A DNA stretch of 54,492 bases from Clostridiales bacterium (lineage in GTDB: Bacteria > Bacillota > Clostridia > Christensenellales > Aristaeellaceae). The DNA is taken from assembly GCA_015056315.1 (NCBI GenBank), contig SVGN01000014.1, forward strand, positions 1-54,492, read 5' to 3'. This document shows positions 20,795 to 27,309 of the stretch, one piece after another (positions within the stretch are counted from its first letter, which is position 1; every line of letters begins with the position of its first letter). The position numbers were made by a program, and so were the translations under genes. The notes under the pieces were generated by a model, which worked only from the letters and a program-made list of their open reading frames with translations, was not told the DNA's origin and ran no database searches.

Positions 20795-20970
20795 AAAGCC
20801 CTGGTTGGCGGGAGGGTTCTTAAGGAACAGTTTATCCAATAGCGAACAAGCGAGCATCCAACATTTGGATGCTCGCTTGCTTATGTGCTTATGTAAACGC
20901 AATGCACCGGAACGGTGCGTATCATTGCGCCCTCAGAGATGGTAGGAATTTGTTTTCGTCTACTGAAAAA
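20795..20970. repeat. Cassette left end, copy A
   Basis: It begins AAAGCC and can be aligned over about 175 bp with 53289-53465. Shared landmarks are AAGGAAC, TTATCC, a 14-bp hairpin (20847-20860 with 20866-20879, arms GCGAGCATCC), a second hairpin GCACCG-gaa-CGGTGC, then TTGCGCCCTCA and GTTTTCGT. Where the two copies differ inside the stems, both partners have changed, so pairing is kept. Confidence 0.85.
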
Positions 20971-20983
20971 AACGATTTTGTCA

Positions 20984-21586
20984 CTAAGCCTTTAGAAAAT
21001 GTTGATATGACAGTATACCAATTGGAAAGAAATACGTGCACCAACCCAATAGTGCAAAGGTTCCACCGTTTCCGGCTTCTTCGCTTGCCATACTTGTAAA
21101 CATCCCCGTCATCGGCAGAAAAAAACAACTGACGAAGAAAATACCGTGTATGAGCATCAAGCATTTCAGCCACTTATCTGTTTTGCTGTTGGGAACGATA
21201 GACAGGCCGATGAAGAACGTAGAAAGGGCCATCATTCCATAGCCGAGCAGATCATAATTGAACAGCAGCCCACCACGCTGAAAATCCAGTATTCGAAGGG
21301 CTTGCTCGCTCAAATCATCCAGCCGGACAGTTGTTGTTTGTGCAAAATATACCAAAAGAATCAATACTGCATAGACCGCAGCCATAACTACACCGATATT
21401 GGCAGCGACCCGTCGTTCCTCGCAACTTTCATATTGAAAACCCACCGCCATCATAATGTATCCCAAGGGCAAAAACATACACACGAGATACGAACCAAAC
21501 GGAAAATCAACAATCATACATACAGCAAAAAGAAAGACCGTGATTGTGACAACCGCCGCACCAATTCGGGGAATTGTTCTGTTCAT
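20984..21586 (-). CDS. Cassette cargo: six-helix membrane protein, unknown function
   Basis: The 200-residue protein has about six hydrophobic segments, beginning IGAAVVTITVFLFAVCMIV and ending FALLGWCTYFFPIGIL. I recognise no family. Base composition is much poorer in GC than the surrounding genes, suggesting acquisition. A strong ribosome binding site (GAGGAGGG) precedes the ATG. Transcription would come from the TTGCTG/TATAAT promoter in the cassette right end (21620-21649). The stop codon lies immediately inside the left end. Confidence 0.75.
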   Translation of the reverse strand: MNRTIPRIGAAVVTITVFLFAVCMIVDFPFGSYLVCMFLPLGYIMMAVGFQYESCEERRVAANIGVVMAAVYAVLILLVYFAQTTTVRLDDLSEQALRILDFQRGGLLFNYDLLGYGMMALSTFFIGLSIVPNSKTDKWLKCLMLIHGIFFVSCFFLPMTGMFTSMASEEAGNGGTFALLGWCTYFFPIGILSYQHFLKA

Positions 21587-21614
21587 CTTTAGCCCTCCTC
21601 AATTCAATTGATCA

Positions 21615-21737
21615 CTCTCATTATAGCATGGCGGTACAAGAAACAGCAAATCTTAGCGGGCTTGCTGTTTCGAGATTACTGTGGCATAAAGCGAAGGATA
21701 ACTCCATCCTTTCCATCACCCCCACTGGCGGGGCTTT
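21615..21737. repeat. Cassette right end, copy A
   Basis: Shares order and most bases with 54387-54492: GAAACAGCAA/TTGCTGTTTC hairpin, then GCGAAGGATAACTCC with TCCTTTCCATC, then on the plus strand CCCC-ACTGGC-GGGG followed by CTTTCTTTTT, which looks like an intrinsic terminator facing out of the cassette. The outermost six bases, GGCTTT, are the inverse of the left end. Confidence 0.85.
21620..21649 (-). promoter_or_regulatory. Promoter inside cassette A right end
   Basis: On the minus strand TTGCTG (21644-21649), an 18-bp spacer and TATAAT (21620-21625) point into the cassette gene. The -35 lies in one arm of the right-end hairpin. The equivalent sequences exist in the other cassette. Confidence 0.75.
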
Positions 21738-21783
21738 CTTTTTATTTTCGCCCTCCAGCTTCATGATTGTAAATCATTGGCAC

Positions 21784-21820
21784 TCTGGTTGCGTTTTCGA
21801 CCTGCTGCTTCGTTCCTATA
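21784..21820 (+). promoter_or_regulatory. Candidate ECF-sigma promoter, copy 1
   Basis: A CTGGTT block, a T-rich spacer and CCTGCTGCTTCGT followed by TATA match the element at 22994-23030 at about 29 of 36 positions. Both copies end 45-49 bp before the start of a secreted-protein gene next to an ECF sigma gene. GGTT and CGT would be the -35 and -10 elements. The assignment is inferred from position and similarity only. Confidence 0.5.
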
Positions 21821-21864
21821 TATGTACCCACAAACATACCCGACTTACAGGAGGTGCGATCTGT

Positions 21865-22953
21865 ATGAAACGTATCATTTCTGTTCTGTGTCTGCTGGCA
21901 GCGTTGGCGGTGCTGCTCAGCGTTCTGCCCGCAGCCGCCGAGACCCTCTTTACCACAGACGATTTTGAAATGCTCTGCTGGGCGCAGGATGAAAACGGCG
22001 ATCTGCTGATCGGCGGCATGAGCAAAAGACCGCTGGGCAGGCTCATCTGTGTGGATGCCACCGGCAGGCTGCGTTGGTCGCTGGTCAATGAGCTGGAGGA
22101 TGCGGATTGGTACAGCGGCATCGTGCCCTGCGGCAACGGGCGGTACATGGCGCTGCACAACGAGGGCTTCAGCCGGCAAAGAGAGTGGCTGGAGGTCATC
22201 GAAGACGGACAGGTGATCCGCAGTATTCGTCTGCCCGATGAACAGGCCTTCTCCCTCTACCCGGCGGAGGGCGGGGTGCTGCTGCTTACCGGCGGCGCCA
22301 TCGATGCCACCCACCTGACCAAGTGGAGCTACGATGGCGAGCAGCTCTGGAGGCTGGATTTCGGCAAGGGCTACCGCTTCGAGGAGGTGCTTACGCTGGA
22401 GGAAGGGTATCTGGGCATTGGCTACCATATTCCCAACCACGATTCTGCCGGTGATGCTGCCGTGTGCCTGATCGACAAGGAAGGGCGGTGGGTTGAGGAG
22501 TACTTCCCGAAAAAGGATTCCCAGTGGGTGGATGCCGCCATACACAGCGGTAGCCTGTACCTGGTGGGCCAAACCGAGCATGAGCAGCGGTTCAAGGGCA
22601 TCGTAGCTGCCAATACCTCTGCCGAAGGTATGGAGCCGGTCATCTACACCCCGTATGCCCAGCAGAGTCTGACCCCTTTTTCCCTGCTGCCGACGGATGG
22701 GGGCTTTCTGGTGGCTGGCTTTCTGTGGAACCGTCGGTTCCCAACAGCGCTCACCCTGACCCGCTTCGATGCGGAATGCCGGGTGGTGGACAATGTTACC
22801 TGCCCCATGGAGGGGATGCATGCCATCAGTGATTGCAGATTGTTTATGCAGAATGGTCAGGCCTTTGCGCTGGTGTGCGGCACGGTGAAGGATACCTTCC
22901 AATTCACCACCCGCCTGGTTCGGCTCCCCGTTGATGAGGGGGCTGCCCGGTAG
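21865..22953 (+). CDS. Secreted beta-propeller-like protein of the sigma module
   Basis: 362 residues with a clear signal peptide (MKRIISVLCLLAALAVLLSV to PAAAE). The mature part has repeated short strands with GGxxDATHLTKWSYDGEQLW-type blades, like WD40/PQQ-style propellers, but no named family is recognised. The ATG at 21865 has AGGAGG at 21849. It heads the run that includes the ECF sigma and anti-sigma genes, and carries the first copy of the shared upstream element, so it may be a regulon member or an accessory sensor. Confidence 0.6.
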   Translation: MKRIISVLCLLAALAVLLSVLPAAAETLFTTDDFEMLCWAQDENGDLLIGGMSKRPLGRLICVDATGRLRWSLVNELEDADWYSGIVPCGNGRYMALHNEGFSRQREWLEVIEDGQVIRSIRLPDEQAFSLYPAEGGVLLLTGGAIDATHLTKWSYDGEQLWRLDFGKGYRFEEVLTLEEGYLGIGYHIPNHDSAGDAAVCLIDKEGRWVEEYFPKKDSQWVDAAIHSGSLYLVGQTEHEQRFKGIVAANTSAEGMEPVIYTPYAQQSLTPFSLLPTDGGFLVAGFLWNRRFPTALTLTRFDAECRVVDNVTCPMEGMHAISDCRLFMQNGQAFALVCGTVKDTFQFTTRLVRLPVDEGAAR

Positions 22954-22993
22954 CCTTGCGCCCGGGGGAACCGAACCGCAGAAAATTTAAGCC

Positions 22994-23030
22994 GCTGGTT
23001 TCTTTTTCCTCCTGCTGCTTCGTCTGTATA
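22994..23030 (+). promoter_or_regulatory. Candidate ECF-sigma promoter, copy 2
   Basis: Same element as 21784-21820: CTGGTTTC, T-rich spacer, CCTGCTGCTTCGTC and TATA. It stands 49 bp before the GTG of the gene directly upstream of the sigma factor, as expected for an autoregulated ECF operon. A small TCTGTATAGACAGA inverted repeat overlaps its end. Confidence 0.5.
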
Positions 23031-23078
23031 GACAGACGGGTTCCCGGAAAGGGAACAAACGGCAGGAGGTGCTGTGGT

Positions 23079-23723
23079 GTGAAGCGAACCCTTTCCATAT
23101 TCTTACTGATCCTTGCCGCCCTGGGGCTGCCTGTGGGCGGGCTGGCCGCTGACGATATGCAGCCGCCGATCGTCAGCTTTGTGGAAAAGACGATCCTGCC
23201 TGCCGCAGCAGCAGATGAGGATGCCGTCTTTACCCGGCAGGAGCTGGAGCTGCTGCTGGAGGCGGCGGCCAAAAACAGCATCGCTTTCCCCGAAGAGCAG
23301 GCAGCACGGCTGGCCGAGGCTGTCCAGCTCCATGAAGTGGAGCTGATCGAGCTGGTGTTGGGCACCGAATACGGCAGCTACCCTATGGCGTGGCCCTGGC
23401 AGGTCTTTCTGTGGTACGATCAGCTGTGTATGCAGCTGGGGTATCTTTCGGGCGAGAGCAACCTGTGCATGCCCGCCGAGGGGGAGCTTACCGAGGCGGA
23501 GGCGCTGGAGACCGCCAAGGCGGCCATTATGCAAAGCTGCGGCTATGCTCCGGAGAGGCTGGAGGGCGAAAGCTGCATCCTGGAAAGATGCTTCTACCGC
23601 CAGATGACCCCTGAGGGCACGGAGGAAAGGCTTTGGCTGATCCATGTTTTCTGGACGGATCACCCCTTTCTTTCCCACACGGTGATCATTGCGCCGGATG
23701 GCAGCATCCGGTCGCTGGAATAA
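23079..23723 (+). CDS. Secreted PepSY-like protein upstream of the sigma factor
   Basis: 214 residues beginning at a GTG (23079) nine bases after AGGAGG. A signal peptide (VKRTLSIFLLILAALGLPVG) is followed by a helical region and a C-terminal part (LTEAEALETAKAAIMQSCGY to VIIAPDGSIRSLE) with the helix-then-four-strand pattern of PepSY/YPEB-like domains. It lies 21 bp before the sigma factor and is surely co-transcribed. The function is unknown; an extracytoplasmic partner of the anti-sigma protein is a reasonable guess. Confidence 0.6.
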   Translation: MKRTLSIFLLILAALGLPVGGLAADDMQPPIVSFVEKTILPAAAADEDAVFTRQELELLLEAAAKNSIAFPEEQAARLAEAVQLHEVELIELVLGTEYGSYPMAWPWQVFLWYDQLCMQLGYLSGESNLCMPAEGELTEAEALETAKAAIMQSCGYAPERLEGESCILERCFYRQMTPEGTEERLWLIHVFWTDHPFLSHTVIIAPDGSIRSLE

Positions 23724-23744
23724 CGACTACGGGAGGTGAGACCG

Positions 23745-24251
23745 ATGGCTGCGGGCACCGCAGAGGACGCATTGATCCGCTTGATGCGCAGATACGAAAA
23801 GGAAGTGCTGAAGGTATGCACCGTTTACCTGCGGGATCTGACCCTGGCAGAGGATGCGGCGCAGGAGACCTTCTTCAAGGCCTTCAAGGCCATGGATCGG
23901 TTTTTGGGCGATTGCAGCGAAAAGACCTGGTTGATGCGCATCGCCATCAACACCTGTAAGGATATCCGCCGGGCGGCCTGGTTCCGCCACACGGAGCGGC
24001 GGGTATCGCTGGAGGAACTGCCGGAGCCTTCGGAACCTGCCAGGACAGACAGCATCCTTACCACGCTGGAGGTGATGCAGCTGCCCGCCAAGGAGCGGGA
24101 GGTGGTGCTGCTGCGTTATTACCAGAACATGACGTTGGCAGAGGTGGGGCAGGTGCTGAACATCAGCCCGGCGGCGGTAGCCAAACGGCTCCGTAAAGCC
24201 CATGCACACCTTGACCCCATCCTGAAGGGAGGCGACCGGAATGAGGAATGA
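23745..24251 (+). CDS. ECF-family RNA polymerase sigma factor
   Basis: 168 residues with sigma region 2 (YEKEVLKVCTVYLRDLTLAEDAAQETFFKAF, residues 16-48; then TWLMRIAINTCKDI) and region 4 (LPAKEREVVLLRYYQNMTLAEVGQVL then SPAAVAKRLRKAHAHL). There is no region 1 or 3, as in SigW/RpoE-type factors. The ATG at 23745 is preceded by GGGAGG. It overlaps the next gene by 11 bp, the classical sigma/anti-sigma coupling. Confidence 0.93.
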   Translation: MAAGTAEDALIRLMRRYEKEVLKVCTVYLRDLTLAEDAAQETFFKAFKAMDRFLGDCSEKTWLMRIAINTCKDIRRAAWFRHTERRVSLEELPEPSEPARTDSILTTLEVMQLPAKEREVVLLRYYQNMTLAEVGQVLNISPAAVAKRLRKAHAHLDPILKGGDRNEE

Positions 24252-26460
24252 TCTGGAAAACCGCATCCGCTCCGGCATTGACGATTGCCTCTCCGGCGTG
24301 GCCCGGCGGCCCTCTCTGGAAGGCCGTGTGCTGGAGCGCATCCGGGGGCAGCGCCGTGCGCCTGCCAGGCTGACCGTGGCCATGGCGCTGGCGCTGATCG
24401 TTACGCTGCTGGCTGCCACCGCACTGGCGGTGGGGGCCCTCTCCGGCTGGTTCCGGGTGGAGCAGCAGCAGGCAGGTGCGATGCAAAGCTGTGTATCCGA
24501 TGGGGATACCTTGTATCTGCTCACGGGCCGGGGTCTGTATACCTGGCAGCCGGAGGATGCAGAGCCTGCGCTGCTGCTCTCTGCCGGGCAGCTTTGGGGC
24601 AACGGCCACTCGCCGGAAGCCCTGCTGTGCCGGATGAGGGAAGCGCTTGCTTTGCTTCATCCCGAGACCCGGACCCTGTGGCAGGTGGATGGGCAGAAGC
24701 TGCGACCGCTGGCTGACTACAGCGGTACAGCGTTGGATAACGGCAGCCTGCGGATCAGCGCCGTGGCGTGTGCCGGTGAAACGCTGCTGATCCGGGCCGT
24801 TCCTCAGGCGGGGCGGGAGGAGGAAGCACAGCTTTTCCGCTGGCATCTGCCAACGGGCATCGTGGAGCAGCTGCCCCTGCCCCATGTGGTGGAGCTGTGC
24901 GCTCAGGATGATACCCACGCGCTGGTGCTGCGGCGGGATGTATCCGCACAGGAAGAGACCCTGTGCCGGATCGATGCTGCCACCGGCAGCATTGCAGAGA
25001 CCCTGTACACCGCCCCCGTGCATGGCATGGAGGGCATTACGGTACACCCCAAAACCGGGCAGCTCCTTGCCTTTGTGGCGGGCGCACCCTCCCTGTGGAA
25101 CGGTACCGGCTGGGAGCCCATGCAGGGCTATGGGCTGAGCATCCATACAGATGCCTGCGCCATCATCGGGGATGGTCTGGCAGCCATCAACTACAATGAT
25201 CTGCAGGTGATCCCCCTGGTGCCGGAAAACAGCCTGACCACCCTGCGCATCAGCGGCATCATGCCCCTGAACAACGAGGATGACACCTTTCAGCAGCAGC
25301 ACCCGGGTATTGCCGTGCAGCGGGCGAAGAATGCTGCATTCACCGCTGCGGATATCCGGCAGGCCATTGCCGATGGGGATACCACCGACCTGTTCCATGT
25401 GTCGCTGAATGGGGAGCTGGCAGCGCTGTTCCGGGATGGCACCCTGGCTGCGCTGCCGCCCTCGCCGGTGCTGGCAGCGGATGCGCAAGGCATGCTGCCC
25501 GCCTTCCGGGAGGGGCTTTGGGTGGATGACACCGGGTATGCGGTCCCCTCCGGCGTGTTCGTAACGGTATGGGAGAGCAGCGAGCCGATCCCGGCGACCG
25601 TTGCCGGGCTGCTGAAGGCGCAGGCCGGTGCCGAAGCGCCGTACATTGCGCCCCAGTGGTCGGGCATCGGCTGGACGAAGAAGGAATATGCCGATCATCT
25701 GCTGGAAAGCTGGCTACTGGCAAGCGGCGAAGGGAATGTGGACTTCCATCACCCGGCCTTTGCCGAGGCCCTGCAGGCCCTGCGGAATGCGCAGCTCCCG
25801 GCGGAGGGCCTGCCCGGGGAGCCTGTGATCACCACGGAGATATCGGTCGGGCTGCATGGTCAGCTGCTTTCTCCCGTACAGCAGGGCGAAAGCAGGAGAT
25901 ACGAGCCCGACGAGCCGGAGCAGGCAGCGCCCATCCTGTGGCAGCTCCCCGCTGCTGCCGGTGCGGAGGTGCCGCCGGTGGCTCCTGCCCGGCTGACGGT
26001 TTATGTGCTCAACCCCAACGCAGCCGAGCCGGAGCTGGCGCTGCGCTATCTGGAATACATCGCCGCCCATCGCAGCCCGGAAACGGATGCGCTGCTGAAG
26101 CCCATGACCGCCGAGCCGGTGCTGGATCCCGATGTGGAAGCGCAGATCGACCGGATCACGGAGGAGCAGCGGGCGCTGGACGAGGCGCAGGGTCTGGTGA
26201 CCGATGCGGCTGCCTTGGAAAGACGCATCGGGGCGATCAAAGCCACACCGGATTTCTGGGCGGTGGAGGAAGCCCGCCTGCAGACCTACCGGGAGCAGAT
26301 CGCACCCCATGTGCGGTTGCAGCTCCATCCCCTGCTGACGAGGCAGGCCAAAGCGCCCGGTGGCGTATACGACCGGATGCTCCGTGCCGTGCTGGCGTAT
26401 GCCGATGGCGAGGGCACGCCGGAGGAATGCCTGCACAAGCTGGATGCCCTGCTGCCCTGA
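24241..26460 (+). CDS. Anti-sigma-like membrane sensor with propeller and solute-binding-like domains
   Basis: 739 residues. About 45 N-terminal residues are cytoplasmic (MRNDLENRIRSGIDD, basic), then one membrane helix (about 44-66). Residues about 80-340 form propeller-like repeats (LYLLTGRGLYTWQP, TLCRIDAATGSI). From about 340 the sequence follows an extracellular solute-binding protein: LRISGIMPL, FQQQHPGIAVQ, TTDLFHVSLNGE, and near the end YADGEGTPEECLHKLDALL. The 11-bp overlap with the sigma gene and the topology point to an anti-sigma factor, but no ZAS zinc motif (HxxxCxxC) is present. The combination is unusual. Confidence 0.65.
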   Translation: MRNDLENRIRSGIDDCLSGVARRPSLEGRVLERIRGQRRAPARLTVAMALALIVTLLAATALAVGALSGWFRVEQQQAGAMQSCVSDGDTLYLLTGRGLYTWQPEDAEPALLLSAGQLWGNGHSPEALLCRMREALALLHPETRTLWQVDGQKLRPLADYSGTALDNGSLRISAVACAGETLLIRAVPQAGREEEAQLFRWHLPTGIVEQLPLPHVVELCAQDDTHALVLRRDVSAQEETLCRIDAATGSIAETLYTAPVHGMEGITVHPKTGQLLAFVAGAPSLWNGTGWEPMQGYGLSIHTDACAIIGDGLAAINYNDLQVIPLVPENSLTTLRISGIMPLNNEDDTFQQQHPGIAVQRAKNAAFTAADIRQAIADGDTTDLFHVSLNGELAALFRDGTLAALPPSPVLAADAQGMLPAFREGLWVDDTGYAVPSGVFVTVWESSEPIPATVAGLLKAQAGAEAPYIAPQWSGIGWTKKEYADHLLESWLLASGEGNVDFHHPAFAEALQALRNAQLPAEGLPGEPVITTEISVGLHGQLLSPVQQGESRRYEPDEPEQAAPILWQLPAAAGAEVPPVAPARLTVYVLNPNAAEPELALRYLEYIAAHRSPETDALLKPMTAEPVLDPDVEAQIDRITEEQRALDEAQGLVTDAAALERRIGAIKATPDFWAVEEARLQTYREQIAPHVRLQLHPLLTRQAKAPGGVYDRMLRAVLAYADGEGTPEECLHKLDALLP

Positions 26461-26490
26461 TCGCCCGCCGATACGAATGGAGGCGCTGTG

Positions 26491-27213
26491 ATGAAACGTT
26501 TTTCTCTGTTGATCGCCCTGTGGCTGTGCTTGCTGCTGCCGCCCGCAGCCTGTGCCGATGCTTATGTGCTGCATGAGCCTTCCGGGGGGCAGCTCCGGGC
26601 AGAGGAGGCGATCCCGCTGGCCTGTGCTTTCGTGCAGGAGCTGACCGGAGTAGAGCTGACCGGCCTGTATTCCGTCGTGGATGGCATGAAGGTGGAGGGC
26701 AGGCCTGAAATGTACTTCGGCCCCGGTCGGCAATGGGGCGCAGAGACCGATGAGGATTGCTGGGTGCTGATCCTTCGGAACGGCACCCCCATCGATCAGT
26801 CTATGGTGGTGCTCCACGGCAGCACGGGCCGGGTGCTGTACTGGCAGTACAGCGATACACGGACGAACTGCACCTACCTCCATATGCTGCCCCCGGAGGG
26901 CTGGCTGGATGCGCAGGCCGCCGCTGTATTGGCGCAGGAACGGTATGCTGTACTGGAGGCTGGCACCCTGCCGGAGCCGGACAGGACGGATCTGTGTCTC
27001 GGGGCTTCGGAGAACTGGTCTTTGCAGCCGCCGAACCGGGAGAGTGCGCCTGTGTGGAACCTGAACCTGCAGAGCGCCGATGGGGCTGCCCGCTACAGCT
27101 ATTGGCTGGCGGTGGCTGCCGATGATGGGAGCATTCTTTCGGAGGAACTGTACCGCATCCGGGAGGATGGGGCGGTGACAGAACTGGTGAACAGCCGCAC
27201 CCCATCCCGGTAA
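26491..27213 (+). CDS. Secreted protein of unknown function, last gene of sigma module
   Basis: 240 residues with a signal peptide (MKRFSLLIALWLCLLLPPAACA) and two similar alpha/beta units (EEAIPLACAFVQELTG to GRVLYWQYS; QAAAVLAQERYAVLEAG to DGSILSEELY), a pattern like paired PepSY-type domains. The ATG at 26491 has GGAGG seven bases upstream. It follows the anti-sigma gene by 30 bp and resembles the smaller secreted protein upstream of the sigma factor in general design. Confidence 0.6.
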   Translation: MKRFSLLIALWLCLLLPPAACADAYVLHEPSGGQLRAEEAIPLACAFVQELTGVELTGLYSVVDGMKVEGRPEMYFGPGRQWGAETDEDCWVLILRNGTPIDQSMVVLHGSTGRVLYWQYSDTRTNCTYLHMLPPEGWLDAQAAAVLAQERYAVLEAGTLPEPDRTDLCLGASENWSLQPPNRESAPVWNLNLQSADGAARYSYWLAVAADDGSILSEELYRIREDGAVTELVNSRTPSR

Positions 27214-27240
27214 GTACCCTCATCCCGCCCACCCCCTCCA

Positions 27241-27270
27241 TTGACAATCCCCCTGCCGATAGGCTACCAT
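27241..27270 (+). promoter_or_regulatory. Promoter of the GH2 gene
   Basis: TTGACA (27241-27246), an 18-bp spacer and TACCAT (27265-27270) lie 40 bp before the start codon. Confidence 0.65.
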
Positions 27271-27309
27271 AACACATGCAAACCAACCGTTGATCGGAGG
27301 GGACGACCA

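Larger units (their letters stand above)
20795..21737 (-). mobile_element. Putative single-gene mobile cassette A
   Basis: A 943-bp unit consists of a left end (20795-20970), one minus-strand gene (20984-21586) and a right end (21615-21737). Its cargo is visibly AT-richer than the flanking genes. The outermost bases are AAAGCC at the left and GGCTTT at the right, that is inverted. The same two ends enclose an unrelated gene at 53289-54492. No recombinase is inside, so it would be non-autonomous. No target duplication is visible. Confidence 0.6.

Noticed and set aside
20795-20970. Integron attC site
   Set aside because: No RYYYAAC/GTTRRRY core-site pair is evident, and both ends of the cassette are conserved, unlike integron cassettes, which carry a single attC.
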